Assembly: GCF_902499125.1 (NCBI RefSeq)
Contig: NZ_CABVPX010000004.1
Location: forward strand, 278,521-342,520
Reading direction: 5' to 3'
From: Burkholderia arboris
GTDB lineage: Bacteria > Pseudomonadota > Gammaproteobacteria > Burkholderiales > Burkholderiaceae
Length of the DNA: 64,000 nt
This document shows, piece by piece, positions 9,233-17,263 of the stretch (position 1 is the stretch's first letter; each line of letters opens with the position of its first letter). Position numbers and translations under genes: made by a program. The notes under the pieces were generated by a model. The model saw only the letters and a program-made list of their open reading frames with translations. It did not search any database and was not told the DNA's origin.

Positions 9233-10648
9233 TCAGGGTTTCTCGTCGTTCCTGAAGTACGACACGTAGAGCATTCGCTGCCCGAGGCGCCGGAACGGCG
9301 CGAACGGGTGGCCCGGCAGCGGCGACGTGAAGATCGGCAGCGTCTGGCGTGCGCCCTTCCCCGCGATCTGCTCGGCAAGGCGCCGGCCGGCCTGCTGCGA
9401 GTACGACACGCCGTTGCCGCCATAGCCGAGCGCGTAGTACACCGACTGCCGCGGATCGGGCTGGCACACGCGCGGCATCATGTCGTGGCTCACGTCGACC
9501 CAGCCCCACCACGAATAATCGATCTGTACGCCTCGCAGCGCGGGAAACTTGCGCGCCATCCCTTCCTTCAGCAATTCGAAGTGGCGCGGGTTCGGCGCAT
9601 CGTCGCCGGTGATCGCGCTGCGGCTGCCGATCTGCAGGCGGCGATCGGGCAGGAACCGGTAGTAGAAGCGCAGCGTGCGCGTATCGGTCAGCACCTGCGT
9701 CGTGCGGAAATTGCACGCGTCGATCTCGGCGTCGGTGAGCGGCCGCGTGACCATCGAATTCGACAGGATCGGCATCACCTTGCTGCGCAGCGACGGATGC
9801 AGCGTCTGCGCGGTGTACGCGCCGGTCGCGATGCCGACCGCACGGGCCCGCACGACGCCGCCCGGCGTACGCAGATGATGGACGCCGTCGATCGTCTCGA
9901 AACCGAGCACCGGGCTGCTCGTATGCACCTTCGCGCCGGCTTCGCGGGCGAGCCGCAGGTAGCCGAATGCGAGCTTCAGCGCATGGATGCCGATGCCTTC
10001 CGGCTCGTGCAGCGCGCCGGCCGCCTCGTGGTCGTCGATGAATTCGCGGCGGAACGTCTCCGCGCTCAGCAGTTCGGACGGATAGCCGAACACGTCCTTC
10101 CACACCTTCGCCTCGGCCGCGAGCTTCGCCATGATGCGCGGGCGATGCGCGATCAGGAAATGGCCGCCCGGCTGCGGTTCGCAGTCGATTTCCGACACGA
10201 GCGACTTGAAGTGCTCGAAGCCCTCGAGGATCTCGTCGTGCATCTTCAGCGCAACGTCCTTGCCCCAGCGTTCGATCCACTGCGAGCGCGACAGCCGGCC
10301 CGACGCGTTCTGCCCCTGCCCGCCGTTGCGGCTGCTGCAGCCCCAGCTCGTGCGGTTGGCCTCGAGCACGACGGCCTTGATGCCGTGATCCCGCGCGAGG
10401 CACAGCGCGGTTGCGAGGCCCGTGTAGCCGGCGCCGATGATCGCGACGTCGACATCGAGATCGCGCGTGACGGGGCCGTCGTCGGGCGGCGGGGTGCCGG
10501 CCGTCGCGACCCAGTAGGTCGGCGCGTACTGCTTGCCGCACCCGGGGCCCGGCGACACGAGCGGATCGTAGGTCGGGTCGTAACGCGTATCGTTCGGCCG
10601 GGCGCCGGCAAAGCCGCTCGCGGTGCCTTCGATGGAACGGGTCGACAT
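9233..10648 (-). CDS. FAD-dependent amine oxidase (PuuB/OrdL-like)
   Basis: A 471-residue flavoprotein of the D-amino-acid oxidase (DAO) family. The dinucleotide-binding GAGYTG is at residues 72-77, followed by CSSRNGGQ near 115-122, a segment shared with gamma-glutamylputrescine oxidases. Such enzymes oxidise a secondary or primary amine to an aldehyde and release H2O2. It lies upstream of a GabP-like permease in the same direction, consistent with a small polyamine or amino-acid use operon, but no aldehyde dehydrogenase or gamma-glutamyl ligase is adjacent. Start ATG 10648 has AGGGCTG upstream; an upstream in-frame ATG at 10687 lacks support. Confidence 0.8.
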   Translation of the reverse strand: MSTRSIEGTASGFAGARPNDTRYDPTYDPLVSPGPGCGKQYAPTYWVATAGTPPPDDGPVTRDLDVDVAIIGAGYTGLATALCLARDHGIKAVVLEANRTSWGCSSRNGGQGQNASGRLSRSQWIERWGKDVALKMHDEILEGFEHFKSLVSEIDCEPQPGGHFLIAHRPRIMAKLAAEAKVWKDVFGYPSELLSAETFRREFIDDHEAAGALHEPEGIGIHALKLAFGYLRLAREAGAKVHTSSPVLGFETIDGVHHLRTPGGVVRARAVGIATGAYTAQTLHPSLRSKVMPILSNSMVTRPLTDAEIDACNFRTTQVLTDTRTLRFYYRFLPDRRLQIGSRSAITGDDAPNPRHFELLKEGMARKFPALRGVQIDYSWWGWVDVSHDMMPRVCQPDPRQSVYYALGYGGNGVSYSQQAGRRLAEQIAGKGARQTLPIFTSPLPGHPFAPFRRLGQRMLYVSYFRNDEKP

Positions 10649-11062
10649 GATCAGCCCTCCGACACGGGCGTGCCTGTTGCGCCGCAACGGGCGCGCGAGG
10701 CGATTGGACTGACTGATGCGGGGCGCGTGCCCGCCGCGCGGGCGAATGCTGCCGACTGCCTGTAGGTCATGCCTGTCTCCTGATCGTGCTCTTCGGGTCG
10801 ATCGTGTGCAGATGCTTCAATGCGGCGATCTGTCGAGGCAAGTGTAGGCAGGCCGATTTTTCGCAGGTAGGTCCAGTGGACCGCATTCGCTTGGACCAGC
10901 GTGCGGGGCCCGCGGGCGGACCAGCGCGGCGGGCAATACGAACCAACGCGGGGCGACCGGCTGCGGGCGACCGGCGGCGAACGGCAGCGCGGCGCGCGGA
11001 GCCGCTGGCGACCGGTTCGCCGATACGACCCCGCGCGCCGCCCCGCCCCGCCCAGCGCAACG
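10649..11062. promoter_or_regulatory. 414-bp intergenic region with a GGTCCA/TGGACC operator-like dyad
   Basis: No convincing coding frame is seen. At 10870-10882 there is a perfect palindrome, GGTCCAGTGGACC, and TGGACC recurs at 10892-10897, with a further GGACCA at 10918-10923. The repeated half-site points to a regulator binding upstream of the amine oxidase gene, which is read leftwards from 10648. The rest, toward 11062, is very GC-rich spacer beyond the stop of the leftward transporter gene. No regulator gene is adjacent. Confidence 0.45.
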
Positions 11063-12367
11063 TCACGTCGCGCGCACCGCGACGCCGGTCAGGTTGCCGC
11101 GTTTCTCGATCGCCCGCGCGGACACGATCGACAGGAGTGCAGACAACATCACGTAAACCCCGACGAGCCAGGGCGCGCCGCCGTTCACGCGCAGCAGCGC
11201 GGTTGCAACGATCGGCGTGAGGCCGCTCGCGAAGATGCCCGACACCTGGTAGACGAACGAAATGCCCGTGTAACGCACGTTCGCGTCGAACAGCTCCGCG
11301 AACAGCGCGGCTTCCGGCCCATACGCCATCGCATAGAAGATCCCGAACGGGATCACCAGCGCGAGCCACACGGCGGGCAGGTTCGTCGACTGCGTCTGCA
11401 GCAGCCAGAACGCGGGCAGCACCGACAACCCGCACAGCGTCGCGCCCCACCGGTACACGCGCGCACGGCCCAGCCGGTCCGACAGGCCGCCGAACACCGG
11501 GATGAACACGCACATCACGACGGCCGCGCTCATCACGCCGAGCAGCGCGTCGCCGCGCGAGATCGACAGGTTGCGCGTCATGTAGCCGATCGAGAACACC
11601 GCGAACACGTTGAAGAACACGCCGTCGATGTAACGCGCCCCCATCCCGAGCAGGATCGCCTGCCGGTAGTTGGCGAGCAGCTCGACGACCGGCAGCTTCG
11701 TGTCGCGCCGCTGACGCTTGAGCGCGACGAACTCGGGCGTATCGGCCACCCGCGTGCGGATGTAGAAGCCGACCGCCACGAGCAGCAGCGACGCCGCGAA
11801 CGCGACGCGCCAGCCCCACGCGAGGAACGCGGCGTCCGGCAGCACGCGCGACAGCAGCGCGACGACGCCGGCCGCAAGGCACAGCCCGATCGCAAGGCCG
11901 ATCTGCGGCAGGCTCGCATACAGCCCGCGCCGGTGCGGCGGCGCATATTCGTACGCCATCAGCACCGCGCCGCCCCACTCGCCGCCCAGGCCGATGCCCT
12001 GCAGCACGCGCAGCGTCAGCAGCAGCACCGGCGCCCACATGCCGATCTGCGCGTAGGTCGGCAGGAACGCGACGCCGGCCGTCGACACGCCCATGATCAG
12101 CATCGTCAGGATCAGCGCGGACTTGCGCCCGACGCGATCGCCGAGATGGCCGAACAGCAGGCCGCCGAGCGGCCGCGTGACGAAGCCGACCGCGAACGTC
12201 GCATACGCGAGCATCGTCGACACGAACGCGTCGTCCGCCGGAAAGTACTGTTTGTCGAACACGATGCCGGCGACCACGCCGTACAGGAAAAAGTCGTACC
12301 ACTCGACGGTCGCGCCGATCACGCTGGCCGCGGCCACGCGTCGGACGACCCGGGAATCGATTGCCAT
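11063..12367 (-). CDS. MFS transporter, metabolite/H+ symporter (MHS) family
   Basis: A 434-residue protein with twelve predicted helices. The N-terminus ATVEWYDFFLYG (residues 19-30) and the loop 2-3 motif GHLGDRVGRK (about 75-84) are the hallmarks of MHS transporters such as ShiA, KgtP and ProP, followed by LGGEWGGA. These carry small acids or zwitterions with protons. It lies about 120 bp downstream of a GMC alcohol dehydrogenase in the same direction, so it probably imports that enzyme's substrate or a precursor. Start ATG 12367 (MAIDSRV) is the first ATG of the symporter domain; the frame stays open far upstream into the neighbouring gene. Confidence 0.88.
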   Translation of the reverse strand: MAIDSRVVRRVAAASVIGATVEWYDFFLYGVVAGIVFDKQYFPADDAFVSTMLAYATFAVGFVTRPLGGLLFGHLGDRVGRKSALILTMLIMGVSTAGVAFLPTYAQIGMWAPVLLLTLRVLQGIGLGGEWGGAVLMAYEYAPPHRRGLYASLPQIGLAIGLCLAAGVVALLSRVLPDAAFLAWGWRVAFAASLLLVAVGFYIRTRVADTPEFVALKRQRRDTKLPVVELLANYRQAILLGMGARYIDGVFFNVFAVFSIGYMTRNLSISRGDALLGVMSAAVVMCVFIPVFGGLSDRLGRARVYRWGATLCGLSVLPAFWLLQTQSTNLPAVWLALVIPFGIFYAMAYGPEAALFAELFDANVRYTGISFVYQVSGIFASGLTPIVATALLRVNGGAPWLVGVYVMLSALLSIVSARAIEKRGNLTGVAVRAT

Positions 12368-12486
12368 GCGAGCTTCTCCAGGTAAGGATGCGCCGCAACC
12401 TGCCCCGGCGCCGTGCCGGCGGGGGCATCGATGAGCGCGCGGCGGCCGTCCGGGCGCAGGAGCACGGGCCGCGCGGGCGCCCTGTC

Positions 12487-14142
12487 CTACGCGACTGCCT
12501 CGGCGGCCGGCGCGACGCTGCGGCCGCGATCGGCCTCGCGCGCGTCCTCGAGAATCATGTCGGACGCCTTCTCGGCGACCATCACGATCGGCACGTTGGT
12601 ATTGCCCGATACGAGCGTCGGCATGATCGAGCAGTCGACCACGCGCAGCCCGCGCGTGCCGTACACGCGCAACCGCTCGTCGACGACCGCGAGCGGATCG
12701 CTCGCGACACCCATTTTCGCCGTGCCGGACGGATGGAAGATCGTCTGGCCGTATTCGCGGCAGAACTCGAGCAGTTCGTCGTCGGTCCGCGCGTCGGCGC
12801 CGGGCCGCACCTCGCGCTTCATCAGCGGCGCCATCGGCTCGGTGGCCGCGACGCGGCGCGCGAAGCGCACGCCGGCCACCGTCGTGCGGCGGTCGCGCTC
12901 GGTATCGAGATAATTCGGCTGGATCGACGGCGCGTCGCGCGCATCGTCGCTGATGATCCGTACGGTGCCGCGCGATTCGGGCCGCAACTGGCAGATCGAA
13001 TACGTGCAGCCCGGAAACGGATGCACGCTGCCGCCGGCCGAATCGGCCGACAGCGTCGAGAAATGGAACTGGATGTCGGGCGTCGCCGATTCGTCCGGCA
13101 ATGCGCGGCAGAACATGCCGCCCTGGTTGATGCCGATCGCGAGCGGGCCGCCGCGGAACAGCGCCCATTGCAGCCCCATCTTCGCGCGGCCGACCCACGA
13201 ATGCAGCGCGTCGTTGGTCGTGATCGGCTTCGTCACCTCGTAGATCAATCGCACCTGCAGATGATCCTGCAGGTTCTCGCCGACGCCCTTGCGATCGGCA
13301 ACGACCGGAATCCCGTGCCGGTCCAGCAGCGCGGCCGGCCCGACGCCCGACACCTGCAGCAGCTGCGGCGACTGCAGCGCCCCGGCCGCGAGGATCACCT
13401 CGCGCAGCGCCCGCACCTCGTGCACCTTGCCGTGCTGCACGTAGCGCACGCCGGACGCCTGCGCGCCGTCGAACAGCACCTTCAGCGCCTGCGCATCGGT
13501 TTCGATGTGCAGGTTCGGCCGCCCGCGCGCGGGCTTCAGGTACGCGACGGCCGTCGAGCAGCGCAGCCCGTTGCGCGTCGTGAGCTGGTAGTAGCCGACG
13601 CCCTCCTGGTCGCCCGTGTTGAAATCGTCGACCGTGCGCACGCCGAGCCGGTTCGACGCGGCGACGAACGCATCGACGAGTTCATGGCGCTGCCGGATCG
13701 CCGACGCCCACAGCGGGCCGCCGGTGCCGCGCGTCGGCCCGTCGCCGAGCGTGTTGTGTTCGAGCCGCCGGAAGTACGGCAGGCACTCGCGCCAGCTCCA
13801 GCCGCGGTTGCCGAGCGCGGCCCAGTGATCGTAGTCCTGCTGCTGCCCGCGCACGTAGATCAGCCCGTTGATCGAGCTGCTGCCGCCGAGCGTGCGGCCG
13901 CGCGGCCAGTACAGGCGGCGGTTGTGCATGTTCGGGTCGGGATCGGTATGGAAGCCCCAGTTGTAGATCGGGTGGAACATCGTCTTGCCATAGCCGATCG
14001 GCACATGGATCCACATGTAGTTGTCGGCGGGGCCGGCCTCCAGCAGGCACACCGTGTGGCGGCCGCCGTCGGACAGCCGGTTGGCGAGGACGCAACCGGC
14101 CGATCCCGCGCCGACCACGACATAGTCGAAGCTGCGTGTCAT
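12487..14142 (-). CDS. GMC-family alcohol/choline dehydrogenase
   Basis: A 551-residue flavoprotein. GAGSAGCVLANRL (about residues 12-24) is the FAD-binding loop, and the GMC signature GRTLGGSSSINGLIYVRG follows near 84-101. The C-terminal catalytic region has FHPSGTAKMG (catalytic His) and SGNTNVP (partner Asn). It resembles choline dehydrogenase BetA and medium-chain or PEG alcohol dehydrogenases, which oxidise a primary alcohol to an aldehyde. No betaine-aldehyde dehydrogenase or BetI is next to it, so choline is not favoured. It is divergent from an IclR regulator (14330) that probably controls it, and precedes an MHS transporter. Confidence 0.85.
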   Translation of the reverse strand: MTRSFDYVVVGAGSAGCVLANRLSDGGRHTVCLLEAGPADNYMWIHVPIGYGKTMFHPIYNWGFHTDPDPNMHNRRLYWPRGRTLGGSSSINGLIYVRGQQQDYDHWAALGNRGWSWRECLPYFRRLEHNTLGDGPTRGTGGPLWASAIRQRHELVDAFVAASNRLGVRTVDDFNTGDQEGVGYYQLTTRNGLRCSTAVAYLKPARGRPNLHIETDAQALKVLFDGAQASGVRYVQHGKVHEVRALREVILAAGALQSPQLLQVSGVGPAALLDRHGIPVVADRKGVGENLQDHLQVRLIYEVTKPITTNDALHSWVGRAKMGLQWALFRGGPLAIGINQGGMFCRALPDESATPDIQFHFSTLSADSAGGSVHPFPGCTYSICQLRPESRGTVRIISDDARDAPSIQPNYLDTERDRRTTVAGVRFARRVAATEPMAPLMKREVRPGADARTDDELLEFCREYGQTIFHPSGTAKMGVASDPLAVVDERLRVYGTRGLRVVDCSIMPTLVSGNTNVPIVMVAEKASDMILEDAREADRGRSVAPAAEAVA

Positions 14143-14329
14143 TCCGTGTCTCCGTTCCGGGTATGAGAAAAATCCGGTATGTTTCGTCCAAATTTATGGA
14201 GCACACGAAGCGCGTACAAGCCGATTTATTGTCCGCGCCGTGAATGTGGTACAAAAACCGCTCAATTCGTTTCATTTCTGCCGGACACGACCATCCCGGG
14301 ACGCACGCCGATCCCGACGGAGGAGACAC

Positions 14330-15154
14330 ATGCGCGACACCGCCCCCGCGCCGCCCGATGGCGCGCCCGCCGACGACGCACGCGTGCTGCGTGCGCTCGC
14401 CGTGCTCGAAGCACTGGCCTCGGCCGGGCAGCCCTACACGCTGTCGCAGCTCGCCGCGCGGCTGCACATCCCGAAGGCGACGCTGCTGCGGCTGGTCGAA
14501 TCGCTCGAAACGCGCGGCTACGTGATCCACATGCCCGACTCGCGCGGCCACGACCGCGGCATCGCGCTCGGGCCGCGCGCCGCGCAGTTCGCGCTCGCGG
14601 CACTGTCGAACAACACGTTCACGCGTGGCTGCCGGTCGGTGCTGCGCGCGCTCGTCGACGTGCTCGGCGAGACCTGCAACCTCACCGCGCTCGACGGCGA
14701 CACGGTGCTGTACGTCGAACGCGTCGAGACGACCGAGCCGCTGCGGCTCGAGATGCGGCCCGGCATGCGCGTGCCGCTGCATTGCACGGCGAGCGGCAAG
14801 CTGTTCCTGTCGCAGATGAATGCGCTGGAGCGCAACGCGATGCTGGCGCGGCTCACGCTGAAGAAGATGACCTACCGGACGCTGACCGATGCGCAGTTGC
14901 TCGCGGCCGAGCTCGACCGGCTCGCCGCGCGTGGCGTCGGAATCGACAACGAGGAATTCGTGCGCGGAATGGTGGCCGTCGCGGTGCCGGTGAAGGATGC
15001 CGCGAGCGGCCGCGTGCTCGCGGCGCTCGCCGTGCATGCGCCGACCGCGCGTGCGACGCTCAACGACCTGCTGGAGAACGTGCCGAAGATGCGCGACGCG
15101 GCCACGCGGCTCGCGCCGCTGCTGCATGGGGCCGACGGCGTGCCGCCGGGCTGA
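14330..15154 (+). CDS. IclR-family transcriptional regulator
   Basis: A 274-residue IclR protein with a winged helix-turn-helix at about residues 20-80 (HIPKATLLRLVESLETRGYV) and an effector domain at about 95-265. Start ATG 14330 follows GGAGGAGACAC, a strong ribosome site. It is divergent from the GMC dehydrogenase gene, 187 bp away, in a comparatively AT-rich gap that should hold both promoters. It is similar to the IclR gene at 1941, sharing GIDNEEFV and matching helix-turn-helix blocks. It most likely responds to the alcohol substrate handled by the divergent genes. Confidence 0.9.
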   Translation: MRDTAPAPPDGAPADDARVLRALAVLEALASAGQPYTLSQLAARLHIPKATLLRLVESLETRGYVIHMPDSRGHDRGIALGPRAAQFALAALSNNTFTRGCRSVLRALVDVLGETCNLTALDGDTVLYVERVETTEPLRLEMRPGMRVPLHCTASGKLFLSQMNALERNAMLARLTLKKMTYRTLTDAQLLAAELDRLAARGVGIDNEEFVRGMVAVAVPVKDAASGRVLAALAVHAPTARATLNDLLENVPKMRDAATRLAPLLHGADGVPPG

Positions 15155-15177
15155 GGCGGCCGCACGCGCTCACCGCT

Positions 15178-15501
15178 TCATGCGAGGTGGTAGCGCAGCC
15201 AGAAGGTTTCGCGGCACGCGTTGTCGAATGTCAGCCGCGACGGGCTGATCGGCTGCGCATCGGGATGATGGAGCACGTCGTAGTCGATCCAGCATTCGGC
15301 GCACAGCAGGTCGGACGGCGCGCGGTCCTGCTCGACCGAGCGGCGCACGATCGCGCCGTTGTCGAAACGGTATTCGGTTTCGTCGCGCGTGACCTCGACC
15401 TCGTCGTCGGTCCAGCGGTCGTGCGACGTCGCGTGCGACACGATCTGCACCGGCCCGGCGAGCCCGTGGATCGCGGCGACGTAGGAAATGAGCTTGTCCA
15501 T
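15178..15501 (-). CDS. Hypothetical protein, 107 residues
   Basis: A small acidic soluble protein (MDKLISYVAAIHG...) with no signal peptide and no membrane segment. It has a Cys pair, LLCAEC, near residues 66-71, but no full metal-binding motif. It lies convergent to the IclR gene (23-bp gap) and upstream of nothing in its own direction. I do not recognise the family. Codon use matches its neighbours and the frame is closed by a clean TGA, so it is probably real. Confidence 0.6.
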   Translation of the reverse strand: MDKLISYVAAIHGLAGPVQIVSHATSHDRWTDDEVEVTRDETEYRFDNGAIVRRSVEQDRAPSDLLCAECWIDYDVLHHPDAQPISPSRLTFDNACRETFWLRYHLA

Positions 15502-15703
15502 GGCGAGGCGGCGAACTGGCGGATGGCCGTATCGCGCAACGCATGCGGCGCGAAACGGCCCGAGCGGCGAGTATAGCCGCGCGCCGAAGACCTTGCCGCC
15601 GACGGGGTTTCGCGCGCTGCGCGCCCGGCGCGAACGTCGCGCGCCAGCGCTCGCCCGTGCCGTCGCCGGCCACGTGCGCGAGTGCGCGCGAGATGCCGGT
15701 CGA

Positions 15704-16327
15704 CTACGCGAACAACGCGTGCACCGCGTCGAGGTGCGGCGCGAGAAACGCCGCGCTATCGGTCTTGCCGGTGAACACGTCCGCTGCCCCGTCCGCCATC
15801 ACGAAACGCATGTCCGTGACGCCCAGATAACCGAACAGCGTTCGCAGCCACGGCTCGAGGAAATTGCGCTGCGCCCGCTCCGCGGCCGGCCCGTAGAGCC
15901 CTCCCGCCGCGATCACGAAGGTCGCACGTCGCCCGCCGAGCAACCCGCGCGGCCCGGACGACGTCGTTTCGATCGTCTCCCCTTGCCTGACGATGTGATC
16001 GAGCCAGAGCTTGAAGTGCGCGGACGGCCCCCAGTTGTGCATCGGCACGCCGATCACGTATTCGTCGGCGTCGCGCAGCTCGGTCGTGAACGTCGTCGAC
16101 AATGCCAGCATCTCGTTTTGCTGCCCGGTACGCAGGTCCGGCGGCGTGAAGTTCGCCGCGATCCACGCCGCGTCGATCGGCGGCATCGCAATGCGACACA
16201 GATCCCGTTCCACGACGCGCCCGCCGGGATGCGCGCGCAGCCAGTTACGCGCATACGCCTGCGTCAGTTGGCGCGAAACGGACGCATCGCCCATTGGGCT
16301 CGAATCGATTTGCAATAACTTGAACAT
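15704..16327 (-). CDS. azoR: FMN-dependent NADH-azoreductase
   Basis: A 207-residue flavodoxin-fold protein of the AzoR/acyl-carrier-protein phosphodiesterase group. It begins MFKLLQIDSSPMGDASVSRQ, the FMN phosphate loop, and has PMHNWGPSAHFKLWLDHI near residues 99-116 and AAGGLYG near 145-151, both typical of AzoR. The enzyme reduces quinones and azo compounds with NADH, often protecting from thiol or quinone stress. Start ATG 16327 follows GGAGAATTCCG. It is divergent from an arsR gene, and its promoter overlaps the inverted repeat at 16359-16399, so repression by that ArsR protein is likely. Confidence 0.9.
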   Translation of the reverse strand: MFKLLQIDSSPMGDASVSRQLTQAYARNWLRAHPGGRVVERDLCRIAMPPIDAAWIAANFTPPDLRTGQQNEMLALSTTFTTELRDADEYVIGVPMHNWGPSAHFKLWLDHIVRQGETIETTSSGPRGLLGGRRATFVIAAGGLYGPAAERAQRNFLEPWLRTLFGYLGVTDMRFVMADGAADVFTGKTDSAAFLAPHLDAVHALFA

Positions 16328-16358
16328 CGGAATTCTCCGGTTGAAAGCGATCCGATGT

Positions 16359-16399
16359 TATTCAACCCAAAGGTTGACTGTCAACCTTTGGGTTGAATA
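16359..16399. promoter_or_regulatory. Perfect inverted repeat (19-bp arms, 3-nt centre) between azoR and arsR
   Basis: The arms at 16359-16377 and 16381-16399 are exact reverse complements around CTG. Each arm also contains its own dyad, CAACC-N4-GGTTG, giving two adjacent 14-bp operators (16363-16376 and 16382-16395). This is the form expected for two ArsR-family dimers. Both divergent promoters overlap it, so one repressor would shut azoR and arsR together. Confidence 0.8.
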
Positions 16400-16403
16400 T
16401 AAT
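16374..16403 (+). promoter_or_regulatory. arsR promoter, TTGACT-N18-TATAAT; predicted leaderless start
   Basis: A consensus -10 TATAAT lies at 16398-16403 and a -35 TTGACT at 16374-16379, with 18 bp between. Transcription would begin close to 16410, which is the A of the arsR ATG, and no Shine-Dalgarno is visible before that ATG. On the other strand TTGACA (16379-16384) and TAACAT (16355-16360) form the azoR promoter with the same 18-bp spacing. The promoter elements are seen directly; the start point is inferred. Confidence 0.65.
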
Positions 16404-16409
16404 GCCGCC

Positions 16410-16778
16410 ATGAGTCTCTCCACGAATCCACACGATCGTTCGCCCGACAGGCTGGACGCCATCTTCAGCGCGCTTGCCGATCCGACCCGGCGGTCGATAC
16501 TCGGACGGCTGCGCGACGGCAGCCTGACCGTGGGCGAGTTGGCGGCGCCGTACGGCGTGAGCCTCAATGCGATCTCCAAGCACGTCAAGACGCTCGAGAA
16601 GGCGGGGCTGATCCGCCGCGAAATCCGGGGGCGCGAGCACGCGTGCCAGCTCGACGCGGCAAATCTCAAGGAAGTCCAGCAGTGGCTCGACCATTACGCC
16701 GAGTTCTGGGGCGAGCGGCTCGACGCGCTCGACCGGCATCTCGCCGCCAAGCGAAAACAGAAGCCGCCCCAGTCATGA
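16410..16778 (+). CDS. ArsR-family regulator
   Basis: A 122-residue winged helix protein. ALADPTRRSILGRLRDGSLT (about residues 20-39) and the recognition helix around VSLNAISKHVKTLEKAGLI (about 50-68) are typical ArsR/SmtB. There is no metal-binding CxC motif in helix 3, so it belongs to the group that partners SRPBCC proteins rather than to metal sensors. It overlaps the next gene as ATGA (16775-16778). It probably represses itself and azoR through the inverted repeat directly upstream. Confidence 0.9.
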   Translation: MSLSTNPHDRSPDRLDAIFSALADPTRRSILGRLRDGSLTVGELAAPYGVSLNAISKHVKTLEKAGLIRREIRGREHACQLDAANLKEVQQWLDHYAEFWGERLDALDRHLAAKRKQKPPQS

Positions 16779-17233
16779 GCGGTCATGCGATCACGGTCCG
16801 CAAGCTGCTTCATGCGTCGCGCGACGACGTGTTCGACGCATGGCTGGACGCGGACGGCCTGTGCGCGTGGATGCTGCCCGGCACGATGAAGCATTGCGAC
16901 GCGATGCTGGAGCCGCGCGTCGGCGGACGCTTTCACATCGTCATGCGCTCGTCGCGCATCGAGTACACACACTCCGGCGAATACCGGGTGCTGGAGCGCC
17001 CGTCGAAGCTGGTATTCACGTGGCAGTCCTCCTACATGAACCAGCAGGAAACGCTCGTCACGATCGATCTGTTCGACCGCGACGGCCTGTGCGAACTCGT
17101 GCTGACGCATGAGCGCGTACCGTCCGAGCTTGCGCCCAAAGGCGTCTCGATCGGCTGGCGGCAAATGCTGGACAAACTCGACGTGTCGCTACAGTCGCCG
17201 GGCGACGACACGATTGCGCGGCCGCGGACCTGA
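16775..17233 (+). CDS. SRPBCC (AHSA1/START-like) domain protein
   Basis: A 152-residue single-domain protein of the activator-of-Hsp90 ATPase homologue 1 type (VRKLLHASRDDVFDAWLDADGLCAWMLPG... at residues 8-36, then GGRFHIVM and a C-terminal helix at about 125-142). It is translationally coupled to the ArsR gene by a 4-nt overlap, a widespread ArsR-AHSA1 pairing. The fold has a hydrophobic ligand cavity. It may bind the same small molecule that relieves repression, but that is inference. Confidence 0.88.
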   Translation: MSGHAITVRKLLHASRDDVFDAWLDADGLCAWMLPGTMKHCDAMLEPRVGGRFHIVMRSSRIEYTHSGEYRVLERPSKLVFTWQSSYMNQQETLVTIDLFDRDGLCELVLTHERVPSELAPKGVSIGWRQMLDKLDVSLQSPGDDTIARPRT

Positions 17234-17263
17234 ACCGCCGGGCCGCGGCCCTTCCCGCCCGCG

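Noticed and set aside
12487..14142. BetA choline dehydrogenase of a bet operon
   Set aside because: No betB, betI or betT is adjacent; the neighbours are an IclR regulator and an MHS transporter, so only the GMC family call is supported.
16359..16399. Intrinsic terminator for azoR or arsR
   Set aside because: The inverted repeat lies between two divergent starts and overlaps both promoters, so it is an operator rather than a stop signal.
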